64,000 bases of DNA, taken from Paracyclopina nana. Its lineage: Eukaryota; Arthropoda; Copepoda; Cyclopoida; Cyclopettidae. Below, one piece after another: positions 59,205 to 64,000 of this stretch (its first letter is position 1; every line of letters starts with the position of its first letter). The DNA is taken from assembly GCA_019096065.1 (NCBI GenBank), contig JAGUCH010000002.1, positions 3,174,501-3,238,500 on the forward strand, given 5' to 3'. The translations under genes and the position numbers were made by a program. The notes under the pieces were generated by a model. The model was not told the origin of the DNA. It saw only the letters and a program-made list of their open reading frames with translations, and did no database searches.

Positions 59205-59659
59205 ATGTGGATAAAAGCAATCGTGAGTATTTTCCCTGATTTTTCCCCCTTGAATAAAATTCATTCCTTCTTGCACATCAACAGATAATTGGCATACTAG
59301 CAATCAATACAGCCACTTCATATTTGACTTTTCCCAATGAAGAAGACAAAATGGCAGGGCCAGTGATGGCCCTGGAAGATCCCCAGGGCGAAGATCAGCA
59401 GCCTGGATTGTCCTACCGAAGACAAGTGCAGCAGCTTTCAGAGGCTTTGAAATCTTGCTATAATTCACCTCTGATGGGATCATCCAATTTGTACTCATTA
59501 TTTCCAGGAAGAGACTCGCGAGGTCAGTTTGAAGAGGGAATACTTCTGAATAAGTTACATTAATTTTCTTTATATGTAGGTAAAAGGAGTCCAGCTTGCA
59601 TGCAAAGGTGTGTGGCTGGTGGGATGCTACACCCAGCCCAATGCCACTCACTGTGTTGA
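59205..59659 (+). CDS. Secreted precursor of a Cx3C-x10-Cx3C peptide
   Basis: Three exons (59205-59222, 59285-59522, 59580-59659) give 111 residues. A signal peptide (MWIKAIIIGILAINTATS) is followed by a propeptide containing one Cys (LKSCYNSP) and a dibasic site (DSRGKR). The C-terminal peptide of about 23 residues starts SPAC and ends HSLC, with cysteines spaced Cx3C-x10-Cx3C. This is the layout of a prohormone or secreted helical-hairpin peptide. I do not know the family. It could be a neuropeptide, an antimicrobial peptide or a toxin-like peptide; the sequence alone does not decide. A poly(A) signal aataaa lies near 59717. Confidence 0.75.
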
Positions 59660-60079
59660 TTTCGAGGATTATAATTTTGTATTACCTGCAAATTTGTGGT
59701 AGATGTGACCCAATACAATAAAGATATTCACTATACCTATATTGTTGCTGCTCCTCGCCCTTATCAACAACGACGGAATGGAAATTTGCTGAAAATTGTG
59801 GCTGATTTGTGTACGAATAAACTCTCAAGTTCCCACCACTAATTAAGACAACATTTCATTAAGTATGCGCATTTTCAATCTTTAAAGTACATATTTAGCT
59901 AAAAGGGCGAAAATCCTCGCAACTTTGCCTTCAGAGCGCTAAATAATTGTAAATAGGCTCTTACGGTAAATTAAAGCGCGCGCGTCTGTTATAGCTGTCA
60001 TCTGCTGTATATGTGCTTAGAAGCTTTGAAAGTAGCACAACGCGCTGTAGTTGCTGTACAGTCACTGCAGTGTGAGAAA
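59660..60079. other. Intergenic, no gene seen
   Basis: About 420 bp between two + strand genes. It contains the peptide gene's 3' UTR and presumably the oxygenase promoter. The sequence cactgcag lies 9 nt before the oxygenase ATG and could be an acceptor. Confidence 0.35.
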
Positions 60080-60926
60080 ATGCTGATTTTCTGCCTTCTT
60101 CTGTACAATTTGTGCCAAAGCATAAATGGGGAACACTTTGAATGCAGCGAGGAGTTTGCTGCCGATTTCCAGCTTTATGGATCATGTGTGACTCAAAAGT
60201 GCGGTCGTTTTCTCGTGAAAACTCCAGAAAAGCATCTGCAACTGATTGACGAAATTGCAAATATCCTCTACGCTCAAGAAGTGGATGGCAAAAATGCCAC
60301 AATTGCCATTGCAGATTTGGCCTCAGATCAAATCACATTGGACGCTAGCACAGTGGCTATGCAGGCTAAGCATGGCAGACTTTTAGAGCAGTTGATGGAG
60401 GAAGTATGCACCAAAATTAGGTCCACTGTGCAAGACTTGTTTCACATCACCAGCTCGAAGCTGTGGATTGCCAAGTAAGTTCATAATGATGTACCTTTCA
60501 TCCTTATCATACTGACATTCGGATTGACTGATTAATTATTGACAATGGACTTTCTGGATCCTACACAGATGGAACAATAACCAAATTACTTTCTCCAGGC
60601 CAATGCTGATGTCTTGGATGAAATCTAACGAGAGTGAATCGAAAGTAGTGTATACCAAGTATCACACTGACCAGCTGACTCATGCTGACACCACTTGCTT
60701 CCATTACACCGTGGTCATCTATTTGGACAATGACTTTGAAGGTGGACACTTGCAATTTCGAGATGGGCCCATTTTCGCTCCTTCCCGAGGATTGACTGTG
60801 ATCTTCACCTCTGGCATGGAGAACAGGCATCGAGTCACGCCCATCTTCTCTGGGCTCAGAAGATCTCTCACCATTTTCTTGACTTGTGATGAAGCTCACG
60901 CGATTACTGCAACCTCTTTTTATTGA
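60080..60926 (+). CDS. 2-oxoglutarate/Fe(II) oxygenase, OGFOD3-like
   Basis: Two exons (60080-60474, 60599-60926) give 240 residues. A signal peptide (MLIFCLLLYNLCQSING) points to the secretory pathway. Exon 2 carries the catalytic core: iron ligands HxD in LTHADTTCFHY, VIYLDNDFEGGHLQF, the distal His in ENRHRV, and the 2OG-binding Arg region in SGLRRSLTIFLTCD. It resembles OGFOD3 and prolyl-hydroxylase-type enzymes; the substrate is unknown. A near-identical 139-bp piece of exon 2 lies at 26597-26736. The stop is 22 nt from that of the Kelch gene on the other strand. Confidence 0.87.
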
Positions 60927-60948
60927 GAATACAGAGTCATGTGTATTT

Positions 60949-62420
60949 TCAAGTGTTATATGGAACAACGAGGGGAGCATATGTGTCCCCCGCTTGCCCC
61001 AAACTGCCTGCAAATTCCCACGAGGCCGTGAATTCAGGCTCAATTCTGTCAACTGCATTTCCCCGAGATGAGCCACCAAATACGTATACGTAACCGTTCA
61101 CAAATACGCTTGTGATATGGCCAGAAACGATTGCCATTGGGCTCATTTCGGTCCATGAATTAGCGTCAATGTCCAACAAATAAACCAGCTTGCTGCCACC
61201 ATAATTGTCAATCACTCCGCCCATCAGCATAATTACCTGGAACTAGCTGTTGAAAGGCGCTGCCCAATACTATGTATTCCGATGTATTCGCTTACTCTTT
61301 TTTTACTTGAAGATTGGATGGCTCCAACGCATTCATGAGCAGCAATGCCATTGTTGCCTGGCGTTGGCGGTGATGCCAATTCTTTGTAGCTGTCTTGAGC
61401 AATGTCATATTCGAAAAATCGTCGCTCCCTTCGACCGACACTTTCTCCTCCACCAAAATACACGAAGTTATCGTAGCCAGGCACAAAAGCTGCACACCCA
61501 ACTGCTAAGGGCATGGGAGGCTTAGAAATGGTCTTGAAGGCGCCATTTATCCAAAAATCAACCAAATTCATGGCGTAATCTGCAAATAATGCCAACTTAT
61601 AAACGAGCGCGCGGCATGAAGCATATGAAATAAAGTATACTTGTTTTTCCGCTATGCATGAACATGCGGCCATTTTGAGTGGCGAAAGATGGATATAAGC
61701 CATGCACAGTAATCGTTGAGGACAGCAGCACTGGATTTTGGTCATCAAAGTTCCATGAAAACATCCTTGCTTTTCCTTGCTCTTCGAAAATGGTCAATGA
61801 TTTGTCAGCATTCACCACATGGGCGCTTCTCTCGCCCAAATATGAATTGAAAGTTGGGTAAGTGAGGATTGGTGGGGATTTTTGCGGATCGACCGAAAAG
61901 TCCTCGATTATTCCACTTGAATGCACCACAAAGAAATGAGGGTCTGTAAAGTTATTAATTGTACTGCAGCAAACACACAAATATGCCCAGAAATAATGTC
62001 CATGATTAATAGTAAATCAATGATTGTACTAAATTCGATTGCTTACATTTTTTATCCGAGACAAAGGAGTCTTTAATGTAGATTTTATCCAATGCTTTGG
62101 TGCTAGTCTTTGGAATTGTCACCAGAGCAGTTGACATCAGCTCCTTGATCAAAATGCATTCTCCAAGTTTTGTCACATAGAAAGACTGACAATCGGTCAA
62201 TTGCAGACATCTTACTGAGCAAGTATGCTTATCACTGCGATAATAATTGTTCAAGATAGTTAAATGCAGGTTAATTTTCAATTTACAGCTTTCCCACAGA
62301 TGTTTGAGTTCCCCTGACTGAATCCATGTGCACATTATTCATAATTGTAATCATGACTTGCTTCAGCCCATGAGACATTGGGCAAAGCATAAAAAGCACA
62401 AGGCAAGCTACAGTGTTCAT
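60949..62420 (-). CDS. Secreted PAN/apple-like plus Kelch-repeat protein
   Basis: Five exons (62420-62287, 62234-62047, 61943-61641, 61579-61296, 61236-60949) give 398 residues. A signal peptide (MNTVACLVLFMLCPMSHG) is followed by a cysteine module, CSVRCLQLTDCQSFY...GECIL, of PAN/apple type. Then come Kelch-like blades: YPTFNSYLGERSAHVV, PLAVGCAAFVPGYDNFVYFG, and VYVFGGSSRGNAVDRIEP. A beta-propeller in an extracellular protein suggests binding or adhesion. No enzyme motif is present. In exon 4 I chose the donor gtaagc over an earlier gtaaaa because only the former keeps the reading frame. Confidence 0.8.
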
Positions 62421-62567
62421 GGCTCAAACTACTCACTCAAACTGCTAGTTTACGACAAAAACAATATTTATTCATGTCGATTATAAAAGGACGATTTTGG
62501 CTTATGAATAATTTAGCTGAAAATGACCTGACAGGACCAAACATTTTGAATTCAGCCAACATTGTCT

Positions 62568-62726
62568 CGATCCTTCGCAGGTTTTCTCATCATTAGCAGG
62601 TGACGGGTATTTAAAAATAACCTATGTAGCAAAAATTAAATAGCAGCTATTTAAATACCTTTTTACAACAGAGGGTATTTAAATACCCGTCACCAGCTAA
62701 TGGCGGGAAAACCTGCCAAGGATCGG
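62568..62726. repeat. Foldback (inverted-repeat) element
   Basis: Arms of about 60 bp: the left begins cgatccttcgcaggttttc and runs into gtgacgggtatttaaa. The right is its reverse complement, ending aaaacctgccaaggatcgg. The loop is about 40-45 bp. It is a MITE-like hairpin without coding capacity. Confidence 0.85.
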
Positions 62727-63015
62727 GCCATTATCAATTTTAGGTTAATCAATTTTATTAAATTGCCACATTGATTTTCACATTCCATGCCATACATTTA
62801 GTTTGCTAGTTTTCGGGATTGTCACCAGAACAGTTGAAGAGAAATGAACATTCCTAGAAACATATAAGTATATTATAGTTTTTCAGTAACACTGAGATTA
62901 GTGGCAAAAAAGTACAGGACTTGCATTGTTGGACTGGAAAGTACTCACAAATCGCTAGAGGAAATATGCCCTATTTTGAACCTATATGCATATTTAATTT
63001 TCACATATCTTGGCA

Positions 63016-63575
63016 GAGGACCTAACCCAACCATCTTATAACACCAAAGAATTATAGTATATTTTCTGAAAGCGTATGTCCCAAGGGTTTATTTGGGGAT
63101 AAAATAAAAATCCTGGCCTATCGCTTCCAATAACATAAAGTTTTTAAAAACGGCTCATTTTTTGGGGACAGTTAGCTTCAATGACCCCCACTAAAATTCA
63201 AAAACTTAAGTTACTTCATAGTAAAATCGCTAGGATGAACAGAAACGGAGACATAGCTATACTAAAAGTGGATTACTGCCAACTTGATTATTTTTGCACA
63301 ATAAGTTTGGCAGCAAATATCTCAATTTGAGTGCATTTTACAGACTTGCTTATGAAATAAAAAAAGTTTGATCTTCTTTTCTCAGAGGGGGGCCATTGCT
63401 ATAAATAATCACAATAAATAGTTAACTGTAGGTGCTAGACGTTTTTGAAAAATTTATATTATGGGAAGCCATTGGCCAGGATTTTAAAATTACTACCAAA
63501 TGAACCCTAAGAACATAAGATTTCAGAAACTGTATAGTTTTTAGGTGCTGTAAAGAGTTTGGGTTAGGACCTCCT
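63016..63575. repeat. Inverted pair of a diverged about 125-bp repeat
   Basis: Left arm about 63016-63142 (gaggacctaaccca ... ataacata). Right arm about 63450-63575, its reverse complement at roughly 70 percent by eye. The spacer is about 310 bp. A third, direct copy of part of the left arm lies at about 63898-63998 (ttttctgaaagc ... catagcatacg). Confidence 0.75.
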
Positions 63576-64000
63576 TCAAGTCAATCTGACATATACCAAA
63601 TAAAGGAATGGTCGGAAAAGTGCACATAAAAGGCAATAAAAAGCTGACGCCTATGCATTAATCATACGTTTTTTCTAATTTAGACCTCATTGACAAAATG
63701 AAAGCTAATGTGGCACTCTAGAGTTTATGTGGAACTGTAATGGAGCTATTCCTAAAAACCATTTAACAAAATCAGAGATTTTTCACAAAAGAAGCAATTA
63801 TATGAAGAGACAAATTGAAAAATTAGAGATAACCTCATAGCATCCACAGTGTTCCTGGTGAGGTTTTAACCTAAACTTTCTCAACCAACTTTGTATTACA
63901 CATTTTCTGAAAGCTATTGATATGGGGATTCCAATGGTGTAAACCATAAAATCCCCTGTCATAGCTTCCCATAGCATACGAGTTTAAAAAACCGCTAGCG

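Larger units (their letters stand above)
62421..64000. other. Repeat-rich intergenic region at the right edge
   Basis: About 1.6 kb, AT-rich, without a supported gene. It contains the foldback at 62568-62726 and a pair of inverted copies of a second repeat, listed separately. Confidence 0.5.

Noticed and set aside
60561..61079. Minus-strand open frame over the oxygenase gene, similar to a frame at 26442-26879
   Set aside because: The similarity is the antisense of the shared oxygenase exon. The sense strand carries the conserved iron-binding motifs.

Overview
The window is animal nuclear DNA, most likely from a small-genome crustacean. Genes are split by many GT-AG introns of about 50-60 nt, spacing is tight, and base composition is AT-rich. 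The gene set is metazoan: cadherin, TRPA channel, IFT54, an oxytocin/vasopressin-type precursor, CHK kinase-like, and C-type lectin with EGF repeats. The inotocin-like peptide and the CHK-like kinase point to an arthropod. Three tandem genes made only of LNR (Lin-12/Notch repeat) domains recall the LNR-protein expansion reported for the cyclopoid copepod Oithona nana. A copepod of that kind is my best guess; this is inference, not proof.

Layout, left to right. The 3'-truncated cadherin gene (-) reads out of the left edge and is divergent from two tandem PLD3/4-like phospholipase D genes (+). PLD2 ends 25 nt from the end of METTL25 (-). METTL25 has one 4.4-kb intron that contains two complete ascorbate-peroxidase-like genes on the other strand. 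Upstream of METTL25 on the same strand lie COA6 and IPMK. The three have AG acceptors just before the ATGs of COA6 and METTL25 and look like a trans-spliced operon. Next come an orphan seven-helix receptor-like gene (-), two tandem carbohydrate sulfotransferases (-), a 19-bp minisatellite with a 133-bp higher-order period, a foldback element and a broken oxygenase fragment. A CHK-like kinase (+) and three LNR genes (-) follow. Then come a TRPA channel preceded by an F-box/ankyrin gene whose stop codon overlaps the TRPA acceptor (both -), an inotocin-type precursor (-), a penta-EF-hand protein (-) and a FAM149-like gene (-).

The right third holds IFT54/TRAF3IP1 (+), an Mpo1-like DUF962 gene (+), a 9.3-kb multi-EGF C-type-lectin gene (-) whose stop codon overlaps that of the DUF962 gene, and a two-finger C2H2 gene (-). 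It then holds 3.8 kb of AT-rich DNA with a 172-bp satellite, a small secreted cysteine-peptide precursor (+), an OGFOD3-like oxygenase (+), a PAN/Kelch secreted protein (-), and a terminal region of foldback and inverted repeats.

Themes are local tandem duplication (PLD, peroxidase, sulfotransferase, LNR, EGF exons), probable polycistronic transcription with spliced-leader processing, and two secreted peptide precursors. For most genes I assembled exons by eye, and the summed exon lengths are divisible by three with phases that agree. The cadherin, FAM149-like, IFT54 and EGF/lectin genes are given as spans with less exact exon borders.
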